DNA of 64,000 nucleotides. Source: Pseudofabraea citricarpa. Its lineage: Eukaryota; Ascomycota; Leotiomycetes; Helotiales; Dermateaceae. The stretch is from the NCBI GenBank assembly GCA_029641185.1, contig JAPWGK010000025.1:124001-188000 (forward strand), given 5' to 3'. The notes below the pieces were generated by a model. The model was not told where the DNA came from. It saw nothing but the letters and a program-made list of their open reading frames with translations, and searched no databases. The position numbers and the translations under genes are program-made. Shown one piece after another: positions 13,201 to 23,260 of this stretch (positions are counted from its first letter, which is position 1; each line of letters begins with the position of its first letter).

Positions 13201-13504
13201 CACAATACTCAGATGGACCTAATTAAAAAGACGAAACTTACTTTCCAAAGATCAAGGAGACGTTTAAAGCCAGCAATTTAATCCTCTGATAGTCGAAAGC
13301 ATCCGGATTACCGAGGCTGATCTGGCCGAATTTTGCTTCTTTCAATAACCTTGGTCAGATACACGTAAAAGGGTTCAAAGGAACTTGCTCAAGTATCTCA
13401 GAAGATAATTTGGCTAGAAGGCAAGGAATGATGGCCTTAAAAATTCCATACAATGCGAATCTAAAATGCCGATTGCATCGTCCCAATCGGGTCAACTTTG
13501 ACGA
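7215..13504. other. Large gene-poor, AT-rich stretch
   Basis: More than 6 kb without a gene I can support. The first few hundred bases hold the promoter of the FAD oxidoreductase, with a TATA-like run near 7315-7325. From about 10,400 to 13,300 the sequence is visibly richer in A/T and TA steps than the flanking genes. Open frames of up to 138 codons (9826-10242, minus) have no recognisable domain or plausible exon partner. I looked for terminal repeats, transposase or reverse-transcriptase motifs and saw none. An old, mutated repeat region is the simplest reading. Confidence 0.55.
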
Positions 13505-13735
13505 ATTAGCGAACAAACTGATTACGCTAGGCTAACCCTGCTATTCCAGCACAACCTCGGCGACCTTGAGGTGCACGATGGCAACTTTTTTGAACTTCTC
13601 GTCCCAAAGTATGGGACGGTCGTGGTCACCATTGGCGACATGCTCGAGCGCCGAACCAACAGATCCACCCGGCAACAAGTACACCGAGTTACAGCACCAC
13701 GAAGATTTATTATGCGGAAAGGATGTAAACGTAAT
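13505..13735 (+). pseudogene. Relic of a 2-oxoglutarate/Fe(II) dioxygenase (IPNS-like)
   Basis: Reading the plus strand from about 13505 gives SEQTDYARLTLLFQ, then LGDLEV, then YGTVVVTIGDMLERRTN and VHRVTAPRR. This is the C-terminal core of isopenicillin-N-synthase-like 2OG-Fe(II) oxygenases (normally HTDYGxLTLLFQ, GGLEV, GTVVVNIGDMLxxWTN, VHRV). It is broken: the frame has TGA just upstream of SEQTDY, the iron-binding His of the HxD motif is Gln, an insertion changes the spacing after GDLEV, and similarity is lost after APRR, where a frame shift may lie. I find no N-terminal half upstream. It sits at the edge of the AT-rich block, consistent with decay there. Confidence 0.75.
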
Positions 13736-15144
13736 TCCGGATTGATCAATAAAGGCACGACAATATATCCTGGTCAACCAAATTCAGATATGAGCATAGA
13801 CATTTTGCAGTATCAGGTTGCGAGCAGTGGGTACATGGAAGCTAAGCCAGATATATTCGGCAACTGGAGTAAGAGAACTAGGTGCTAGAGTGGTTGCATA
13901 AAAGGTCAAAGGTAGAATTTCCCGTAGCAAATGATGCCACTTTGGAAGATTACTGTGCTAAGATGTCAGTCATTGAACTTAGTTGCTCTTTTACCTTCCC
14001 GACAATTTACGTGCTTGATATTCTTTATTGTCGATCTTTTCTTTTCCTAAAAAAAATCATTGGCTCATTGAACATATTGACGAGCCTTTGAGTTTTCAAG
14101 TTCCCTGTATTTTTGATGATCAATCTATCTAGGTAAGCCGTTACGCTGTGTATGAATCGCGTGTCTTGAATTTCTTAAGAGAACCCAATCAAATTCTAAA
14201 TTCTTGTTCTCCTATCCTTCTTCAGTTACTAGTCTAGCTTCAGATGAAAAATACCACGTGCAGTAAGTCTACAAGAACAATGCGATACTTTTGAGAATAC
14301 TTGGTACTTGAAACCGCTAGCTCGTTAGTCTTGTCGTGGGATTTAGAACAAGCACAAGCGAGGGGCGAGCCAAGTCACGATCGCTGCAGGAAAATGACCC
14401 AGAGAGCCTCAAGTTTTCAGAAAGCCTCGTTGCAGATAAAGCCCGTGGTAGGCGTCATTCCAAAAGTCAGTTCGTGTCATGCTTCCGGAGAGATCAGGGG
14501 CTATGGTAGCACGACGACTGAGTGAGGTGAGGTCGCAAGTGGCTCAGCCTGTTTGAAGTGAGGATTAGCCGAGTCGTCGCATGTCCAATGACAGCTGTCA
14601 TCTCGAGTTTTGCGTTCTTCATGCCAGGAGCTCGCAAAGCCGATCACACACGATGGGATTTTAGCGGATGTGACCAATTGAAACTCGAAGGGATGATTGG
14701 CGCAAAAGCAAGATTACTTGCCGGCGTGTATCCTCTCCACGTGTCTCTGGGTTTGACCTCCTTAGAAATGTGGAGGTTGCGATCTTTCACCTCCTAGTTG
14801 TCATGTCATAATCTTCCTGATCTTCCTTCGATGTTTCTTATGGCTCATCTCAGCCCAAAATGCCGTGGTCCCATAGGCTGTTGAGTGCCATGCGAGGACT
14901 GATTAGGCTAGCTGATTGGTGATCTTTCAGATGGCGTACCGCGGAAGTTTTGTTGTCAATGCTTGTTCAGGATCATCGAAACAATGATGGGGTCTGTATC
15001 TTGTCGAACGATGGCTCAAGCGCACCGTTGATGATATCCTGTACTTATAATCATTTCCAGCTTCAACTTCTTGCCTTCTTGCCAATCGATGGCTTTAGCT
15101 GTGCTTGATTCACCCGTAACTTGTTGATCAAGTTTTCTCTTCTA
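13736..15144. other. Intergenic before the repeat/b561 gene
   Basis: No supported gene. Short frames at 13882-14091, 14301-14525 and 14558-14797 carry no recognisable features. The last few hundred bases probably hold the promoter of the next gene. Confidence 0.5.
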
Positions 15145-17567
15145 ATGGCTTTTTTTGAAGATGGAAGGTCTTCCATCCCAAAGAGTCGGCAGCTTATAAG
15201 TTCTATCATGACAGTGCTGGCTTGTCTTCTTTCTTCATTTTTCTTCATTTCCTTGTACCACCAACCCCCCTCACACCATCATATTCACCTAAACGAACTG
15301 AAAGCTATTATCGATGCTCACAAATCCGACCTGGACAGCCGAAGCACATTGGAAAGACGCGATTTTGGATCATTCTTGAGCGATATAGCGGGGAAGCTCA
15401 TTCCAAATGGCACCGAAGCCGTTGAAGCCGGGCTTGACAAGCTTGTACCAGATATGACGAAGGTACTAAGTTCCCTACTGGGCGACGTAGCAGGAAACGG
15501 CAGTCTTGTCGAGTCAATTCTTGGAGAATTAGCGACACCGGCAAAGTTTCTTGGGGTAGGACTTGCTTCGGGAGCAATGGGTAGTCTCAATATGGATGTT
15601 GCTGCATCACAAGAAGATGCTACAGGACTAAGCAAAATTGCAGAGAACTTGGGCTCAGGCTTGTCATCAACAGTATTTTCTTCAAGTAACGTGTCGTCAC
15701 TACTATCAACAGCTTCTAGCACTGATAATGCAGCTGCAAGTAGTGGTGGACTACTAGGTGGCAGCTCAGGAACTGTTGGTCAAGCTGTGCTTGCTCTGGC
15801 CCAAGGACTCGGTGGTGGTGCAGCATCGGGGTTAAATCTGTCATCAGCTCCAGCAACCACATTTGACACCAATGGTGTGAACGGTATTGCTGGAAATTTT
15901 GGTCAAGGTCTCTCTACTTCTCTGCTCAGCAGTGTCAAACTTCCATCGCTTGGTTCATTGACTAGCACCTTGACTAAACGAGCAGATGACGCCTCTGGAT
16001 CTTCTTTCAAAATTGCCGATGTTGCGTCCGGCCTTGGAACTGGCCTTGGACAAGGTGCTGCAATCGGGTTGGGATTTCAAAATGAGACGGCAACAACTGG
16101 TGATGGTGTTGCGGGGATAACTCAGAGCTTTGCCAAAGGTCTAGTGTCCAGCTTTCTCCAAAACGGCACTATTTCCAAAGTGGTAAATTCTCTTAGTTCA
16201 AAATCAGTTGCCGGCACTACAGGTGACTCTACAGCATCCTCTGGACTTTCACTCTCCAATCTTGATATTACGAAAATCGCCGAGGGCCTCGCTGTCGGGC
16301 TTATATCCGGAGCTGGCTCAACACTGTCGAGCTTGCAAGTCATCTCTGCTGATACTACCTCATTCAACGATTCTGTCAATGGGGCTGCAACGGGATTTGG
16401 AAGAGGACTTGGTTCTGAAGGTGCCAAACTTGTGTCAGAAATCCTTGCACAGTCATCATCTGCATCTACCAAGACAAAGAGGGGCATATCAGTGGCGAGG
16501 CAGAACCGGGGACTGGGGAAGAGACAACAGAGCGTGACAGACTTAGCTGGTGTGCTTGCTAGTCTCAATGCATCCACGATCAATCCCTTGGTTCAAACAG
16601 GCGTTGATGCTCTTACATGTCAAGGTGTTGGCGGTCTAGCGGGTGTCTTTCTGGGTCTGTTGAGCAGCAAAACTATCAATCTTGGAAGCTCGGATGACTC
16701 CTCTTCCGTGATGGCTAATGCAACTGCGAATCTACCCGACGAAGTGTTCGTCATTACTAGCAATGGCAATACTTATAGTATCAATCCTGCTTTGAAAGAG
16801 CTCACCGTAAATGGGATGTCCGTTGTAAAGGTTGTGGGGGTAGGAGCTGCACACAGTATGAAATTCACCCCTCTGCTTGTTGATCATCTGCTTACAATCA
16901 TTAGTCATTGTAGCTGTTCTTGCGTACTTCATTGCAATTCCCTTCCTACTGCTCTTGCTAAGCACGCGGAAGGTTAGAGTTTTGATTCGAAGATCAACAC
17001 AAACTCCTCCATTCCCGAAATGGCAGTTATATCTTGCTTATTCTATACCACCCCTTACGATTATTTTATTTGGATTAGGTATTGCATTTCGAGGCACTGG
17101 CAAGCATTTTGTGACTGCTCACGAGGTAAGTAATTTAACTACAAATGCTTCAAGATGCAAAGCTAACAAAAAGCCAGGTACTTGGTCTGATAATCTTCTT
17201 CCAGACTCTACTTGCAACAGCAAGTACACAATATCTATATCCTGCACTGCAGCAAAAGGATCCAAAGCTGAACAAGAACTTTAAGATTGCCCATCAAGCA
17301 AATATTGCCGTCTTGATGTTTTTGTCCGTCATTACCCTTTTGACAGGGTTTGTTGATATATCACAAATCAGCATGTGTATTGCACAGGTGCTATTGCCTC
17401 CTGCTGCATGGACTGCTCTTGGTTTCATAATTATGAGTCCAATGGTACTTGCTGTGGGAATGGAGGGACTCAAATATTCAGCCGAGAAGGAAAAGCAGAA
17501 AGCAGAAAGTGCAGAGGCAACCGCAAAGACTTGGAAACAAGAGAAAGGAAGTTTTATGAATGTCTGA
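15145..17567 (+). CDS. Repeat-bearing secretory protein with C-terminal cytochrome b561-like domain
   Basis: Three exons: 15145-16855, 16905-17125 and 17178-17567 (about 773 residues; an alternative ATG at 15208 gives a cleaner signal peptide, MTVLACLLSSFFFISLY). Introns are 49 nt (GTATGA, TTAG) and 52 nt (GTAAGT, GCTAAC, CCAG). The large N-terminal part is rich in Gly, Ser, Ala and Leu and holds four copies of a 50-65 residue unit of the type IAxGLGxGLGxGAAxGL...GVxGIAxxFGxGLxSSLL. Dibasic Kex2-type sites (TLTKR, TKTKR, GLGKR) fall between or after repeats. The C terminus has about five membrane helices with His at AAHIIVAVLAYF, TAHEVLGLIIFF and IAHQANIAVLMF, matching three of the four haem-ligand positions of cytochrome b561. 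The fourth (WQLYLAYS) has none. The gene is real; electron transfer is inference. Confidence 0.8.
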
Positions 17568-19026
17568 AATATAAAGGAATATAATAATTACACACAACTT
17601 CTAAATACGACATATTGTTCCACTCAACAGCTGCAATTGTATATAGCATGTCACTGCTGGGGAATAGGTATACCCACAGACCGAAGAAATCCTTGATCTG
17701 TCTTCTACTTCGTACTAATTACATGGTCTGGGCACTTCACTGAAAAGTGTGCAATCATGTACTAGTCATTAAAGCTTTGATAACTAAACTATAGTGCACA
17801 TAGAAAAGCTGGCAAGCTTGTTTCAGCATGACTCTGTTGCCAAGACCATAACACGTGATATGAAAATACCTCGGTGGTTAGGCCCTTCAACCTCTCTCTA
17901 ACAAACACGTCTTGACGTTTTATCTCTCAGAGTATCAGTCGATACTCGAGTCAAAAAAAAATATCTAGCAAATGTGTAGTATACTGACCAGGAACGACGT
18001 GTTCACCTAATCTCAACCCAGGTCGATCCACGTTGTTCAGGAGCTGCCGTGTAGAACATTTTCCATTTCGAGTGTACCACTGAAGACGAAGGCAGAAGGT
18101 AGCCGCTGATAGAATGAAGACGCAGATCGTGGTTGTCGACAAATCTCAACAGAGGGCTACACACAAGCTCTTACGCGTCCTGATTGTTGGTTACGCACGC
18201 CCTGCTCCGTACTTCACCCGCTTGAGGATTCAGCCAAGCCATGCTGTCTATCGGCCGAAAAGAAAAATTACCGACACCGATTATTGCATTTTGAGGATGC
18301 TTTTTGCGATTAACAATCTTGGAATGATTGAAGCAGGAGAGACGCCTCAGAAACATGAAGTTGGTCATATTTCCTAATAAGACACGAGCAATTCCGGGGT
18401 CAAGATATATAATCTGCGATTTTGCACTGGCTTCGGCAGGAAACCTTGGCACGGATGGTCTCCAAGCGACGAAAGCAGAACAGAACCCGCGATGAATGCT
18501 TGTATTTAGACTCCATCGCTAACTAGTATATTCTATGAAACTGTGTATTATCTTCTGCGCCTTTACTGACGCCGTTGCGATGGTATATTAGCGAAAGACT
18601 TGTTAAGTGGCTTGGCTCTATTCCAGACTGCTCCACACATATTCGCGGCTTCGTTAATGTATGTGGAGTACAACAGATCAGCGTGCTTTTCTACCTATTT
18701 TGGTACCAGAGAGGAGCTCTATCAACCACATCGTAATGTTCTCGATGGAACATGTTACGGAGCCAAAGAACCACAGCCACCATAGCCCGCACAGGTTAAC
18801 AACGGCTTTTCATCAGGGGCAGATTTGCGGGTACCATCTTTTCAAGATGTTGCTCATGATGTATAGACAAGCCTATTTCTTGCTTGCGTCTTGAATCTTG
18901 ACTCTTGAGATTTGAAGCTACTCGACTCACATTGCTTTTCTTTCAAATCTACCTCTTTTTATCCTCATCAAAGTGCTTTGGAAACTCTTCCGGCCAAAAT
19001 CAAAGATATTTCATTGGATTGCTACC
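17568..19026. other. Intergenic
   Basis: About 1.46 kb with only short overlapping frames on both strands and no family match. It contains the 3' flank of the repeat/b561 gene and the promoter of the ASST-family gene. Confidence 0.5.
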
Positions 19027-20857
19027 ATGATATTTTCGATGCAAATATGCTTTTTACTTTCCTTGATTCCACAGTTTATTCTAGCGGGATCATGGTACGA
19101 TCTATATGATTTAGGTCTGCACGGCATATATCCTTCTCAAAGCTATGCTTCTTTCGACTTAGAGTCCCCCCGAGTAGATATTCAACAATGGAATTCGAAA
19201 TGCGATCACGGTTTTATACTGCTCACACCACGAGGCAAATCCGTTGCAACCCCAGGACCTATGATATTGGATGCTAGAGGGAGTCTTGTCTGGATGGATG
19301 ATCAGTATGGAGAGGTTATGGATATGAAAGTGCAAAAGTACAAGGGCGAAGACTTCTTGACTTTTTGGGCTGGAATTGATGATGGAACGCATGGTAGAGG
19401 TTCTTATTTTATGGTCAATCCTCTCATCCTTCAGCGAGATATTATTCTAAACCGAAGTAGCTTAACTCATCTTACGACGTGGTTCGCACTGTATCGGCAT
19501 TGGGAAACCTGGAAGGCGACCTTCACGAATTCAAGATAACCGAGCAAGGGACTGCATTAATTACCATCTATGAGATAATCGCCAGCGACCTCACAGAGTT
19601 CGGAATTGTATCTGGCTGGATATACGACTGTATTTTCCAAGAGATTGATCTCACAACTGGGAATTTGGTCTTTGAATGGCGATCTTCTAAGCACTATCAG
19701 GTCAACGAGACCTTTCAACCAATTGGTGACAAAGGGACAACTCAAGACACTGCATTTGATTATTTTCATATCAACAGTATCGCAAAAGATCCAATGGGTA
19801 ATTACTACATCTCGTCTCGTTACATGCATACCATAACATGCATAGGCCCGTCGGGCGACATTGTATGGATTTTAGGAGGGAGACGAAACTCGTTTGCGGA
19901 CTTATCCGACGGTGCAGCGACCAATTTCACATGGCAGCACCACGCCGATTGGCATGAGAACAATACCATCACTGTTTTCGACAATGGATCCACAGATAAA
20001 ATCAAGACTGCAGAGAACAGCAGGGCGCTTCTGATCTCCCTCGATGTCAATAGAATGACCGCGAGGCTAGCGCAAGAGTTTACCACACCACAGAAGTTCC
20101 TCTCAGCTTCACAAGGCTCGGTTCAAATCCTCCCTGACACTGGAAATGTGTTTGTGGGATGGGGCCACTCCGCCGCTTTCACTGAATTCGCTCCAGATGG
20201 AGAGATTTTATGCAATATGCACTTTGGAGCTTCAATTTTCTTTGACTGGGGTCGAGTCAAATCATACCGCGCTTTCAAGAGTCCTTGGATTGGGAGACCA
20301 AATACTACGCCTGATGTCAAAATGACCGGCCGAAATGCCATTTTTGTGAGCTGGAATGGTGCTACTGAAGTACTTAACTGGGTGCTTCAAGGGGCTTTAA
20401 GTAAAGACCATGCATTTGAAGATATTCAGGTATTACCAAAGTTTGGATTTGAAACTGGATTTGTACTTGACGATGAATTTGGCTATGACTATATCAGAGT
20501 CACCGCGAAGGACATCAGAGGTAATGAAATAGGAGCTTCGAGGAAAATCAGTCGAAATCCGGGAAACTCTGTGCGTATCTGCCGCTTTTATAGATGTCCG
20601 GTCGGAGTACTAACTCGTTCATCGAGCAGGATTCGGAGTCATTGCAGCGAGTCAAAGATTTATCTGAAAACGACCTACTTTACGGCTTTCTCATCATTAC
20701 AGGTTTCTTACTTTCAGTTTGTATAATATGGATCTATCGTCGAATCTTGGCCAACAATGCCTCTTCTTTTTATCTGGCTTTGACATCGAGGTACATGTAT
20801 ACCGTCAAATTCCATAGAATTCATTGTAAGATTCACACCACCAAATTCGCAGTATAA
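19027..20857 (+). CDS. ASST-family (arylsulfotransferase-like) membrane protein
   Basis: Exons 19027-19413, 19461-20570 and 20630-20857; 574 residues. It matches the fungal Arylsulfotran_2 family: ATPGPMILDARGSLVWMDD, KYKGEDFLTFWAG, DLHEFKITEQGTALITIYE, DCIFQEIDLTTGNLVFEWRS, DYFHINSIAKD, ILGGRRNSF and QHHADWHENNTITVFDNG. These are the blades of a beta-propeller. An N-terminal signal sequence (MIFSMQICFLLSLIPQF) and a C-terminal helix (LLYGFLIITGFLLSVCIIWIY) suggest a membrane-anchored lumenal or extracellular protein. Intron 1 (47 nt) uses an unusual GTCAAT donor, chosen because it restores YFM-LNSSYDVVRTVSALG. Intron 2 (59 nt) has GTGCGT and TACTAAC. Bacterial relatives move sulfate between phenols; whether fungal members do is unproven. 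Confidence 0.87.
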
Positions 20858-21643
20858 GCCATTATTAACACTCACCTAAGCAGTAGAAACCAATTTAGAG
20901 AATAATATACAATGTTAATTTTGTAATGCATTACATAATCTGCTAAGAAGTTGTTCTATACGCGCGCTATATTCACAATGTTGTAAGAAGTTTACTGAAC
21001 CAACACAGCGGTTCGTAACGTTCTCTAACCTCAGTTAGGCTTTGGAATTCTACAAATAATGATCCAAGTTTAGCTGGTACATACAATGTAATCTAGAACT
21101 CAGTCGATGATGTCTCGGCCGAGTATAAACTAAGTGCCGAAAGAAAAGGTAGCTCCGAATTCGCCGGCAGACCAGCAACCAGAGTATTCTGCTTTACGTC
21201 ATGAAAAACAAAAAGACAATAAATCTAACCTTACATGTTTTCTCCTAACTCCAGCTAGTCGGTCCCTTTGTGGCCTTTCAAAGCTATAAGTACTTCTTGT
21301 AAGTCCTTATACCCACCTATATTAAAGAAACACCAACTCATCGTAAACTGGTCATCTATTGAAACTTGTAAACAAAAGATTTTGAGTCACAAATCTTCTG
21401 TCAAGTAAAGCATACTTGCATATTTGTGGATTCTGTGTTGATCACGTGGTATAAAGACATCGGGATGACACACGTGATAGATTACTGGATTCTCTGACTC
21501 AGCATGACACTTCTATTTTAACTCGTTTCACGTGAGTTGAAGGCGAACCCCATCATCACATCATCGATCCTTTATAAAGTCTTTCATGTCGCAAGCATCG
21601 TTGGACTTTTCGTGGACAAAGAAAGAAGACAACATTTCACATC
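20858..21643. other. Promoter region with clustered E-boxes
   Basis: No gene. The last 200 bases carry three CACGTG sites (listed separately) and a TATA-like CTTTATAAAG near 21570, upstream of the next ATG. Confidence 0.6.
21443..21534. promoter_or_regulatory. Three CACGTG E-boxes
   Basis: CACGTG occurs at 21443-21448, 21471-21476 and 21529-21534, the last inside the full palindrome TCACGTGA. All lie 110-201 bases upstream of the ATG at 21644. CACGTG is the core bound by bHLH factors such as Cbf1. Three in 92 bases is far more than expected by chance. Confidence 0.6.
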
Positions 21644-22225
21644 ATGTCATCTGATTCTGCGAGCACATCCGCTGCTGTTCCAACACCGGAATCAGCATAC
21701 AACGATCTGAGGCGCCTCATTCCATCATTAGCGCAAGAGCTCGACCACCTTAGAACATCTTTACGAGAACATAATCTATGGCTTCAGCGGTATGGACATT
21801 CTGGGGAGAGTGTGCCTACTTCAAGTCCATCACCTGCATCCACCACTACCACCACCGCCGCTACGGAGCTTCCGGCTTATAGCGCATCAGATGTACCCCC
21901 ATATTCTGGTGGTCCACCATCCGGGCCGTCAACTTCATCAACCAGAGAGGATGTGATGCAGCGCCGTGATCAGATCATGGAGTGGTTGCGGGAAGGGGAG
22001 GATGTTTTGAGGGATTACTCGTCTAGATTTGCCCAACTAGGAGAGGAACTGCAGAAGCCCTTTGAGGACGTGCTTGGCACATGGGTTGAGTCGAATCCGG
22101 ACAATGCGCTGCCGGATTATGAAAGAGTCGAAGAAAGAGAAGAGCTGCTTGTTGGTGTGGGAGAAGTACCACCACCTTATGTCAGGGGATCGGAGAAAGG
22201 GACAGGGTCGGGAGACCAGCATTAG
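21644..22225 (+). CDS. Small hydrophilic protein with [L/P]PxY motifs
   Basis: Single exon, 193 residues, starting at ATCATGTCATC downstream of a TATA-like box. I do not recognise a family. Seen: an N-terminal helical segment (about 16-50, SAYNDLRRLIPSLAQELDHL), a Ser/Thr/Pro-rich linker, a second helical, charged segment (about 100-145, REDVMQRRDQIMEWLREGED) and an acidic tail. There are three [L/P]PxY motifs: LPAY (76-79), LPDY (156-159) and PPPY (176-179), plus a near match VPPY (84-87). Such motifs bind WW domains of Rsp5/Nedd4-type ubiquitin ligases, so an adaptor or ligase substrate is a reasonable guess. No signal peptide or membrane helix is visible. The upstream E-box cluster suggests specific transcriptional control. 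Confidence 0.75.
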   Translation: MSSDSASTSAAVPTPESAYNDLRRLIPSLAQELDHLRTSLREHNLWLQRYGHSGESVPTSSPSPASTTTTTAATELPAYSASDVPPYSGGPPSGPSTSSTREDVMQRRDQIMEWLREGEDVLRDYSSRFAQLGEELQKPFEDVLGTWVESNPDNALPDYERVEEREELLVGVGEVPPPYVRGSEKGTGSGDQH

Positions 22226-23260
22226 AAAGGTGCATGAATGGCGTAGATAAGAAGTACTTACTCTTATTCTTTCAAACAAAGTATTAGAATCACCTACGAA
22301 AACGATATCTTGTACGATGAGAAATCAAGCACCCACAAAGGACTCAAACCACAAAGCAGCAGCCATTAGAGGTACAACCCAGCGAGCAAGTTGGCATCTG
22401 TTGACTTGAAAGATCGACAGTACCCTATAATATTCCATGTAACGGAGTCTTCATGTGAAGAAATTGTGGTGAAAACGGGGGCTAAATGAGATGACGAAAA
22501 GTACAGCAGCAGCAAAAATGTTGCAATGAGGTTATTTGTATTTGAGGTCAGGATTTGACACAAGCACTTGCCATCTCCGCCCTTCGATCTAACCTATTAC
22601 TACTTCGACTTGTGTTTTAATTGAGCAAGTCTGAGTAAGTCGTGGGTCTGAAAAGCAATCATTGCTGTATCCTGGGCGATACAACACCCGATAGCAGCTT
22701 TGCAGTTGCTATTTCTATGACACGTTAGCAATCGGAGTTTCTCGGATACAACTTGGAGATAATGTACCAGATGAGTATGGATTGAGAACTCTTTATCGTG
22801 GTTTACGAGTATCTGTATGGAGAGTTCTTGGTTAGCAATCCGACTCTGCTACTTAACCTGCTGTACCCAGGAGTAATGGAACAAAGAAGTTTCCATGGAA
22901 CAGAAAATTGCTGGTCTTTCAAAATTCAAAAAATGAAGCGAACCTTCTACATCCGGAACATGGATGAAAGAAATATTTGAAGCAAGAATGTTGCATTGCA
23001 TCTACCCTGATTGAGTGGTCGAACTAGAGGGTTCCAAAATCCAACTGGAGCAGGAATATGGCCATCGGTTCTGTATCTGTTACCTTCTTTGATTATTTCA
23101 ACACAGCCGCTTTAAGCAATAGCACAGATGCCTTCTCTTTATTTCGGATTTTCTATAACATATCGTGCCTTCTTTTGTGTGGAATTTTCAACGTAGACAA
23201 TTCATTTGAGCTAGCTTCTATCATCCATCAAGAAAAAGACTACACACACAGTTTGAAATC
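22226..23260. other. Intergenic
   Basis: About 1 kb, no supported gene. The short frame at 22798-22980 begins with GTG and has no recognisable content. The end of the stretch is the promoter and leader of the OTU-like gene. Confidence 0.5.
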
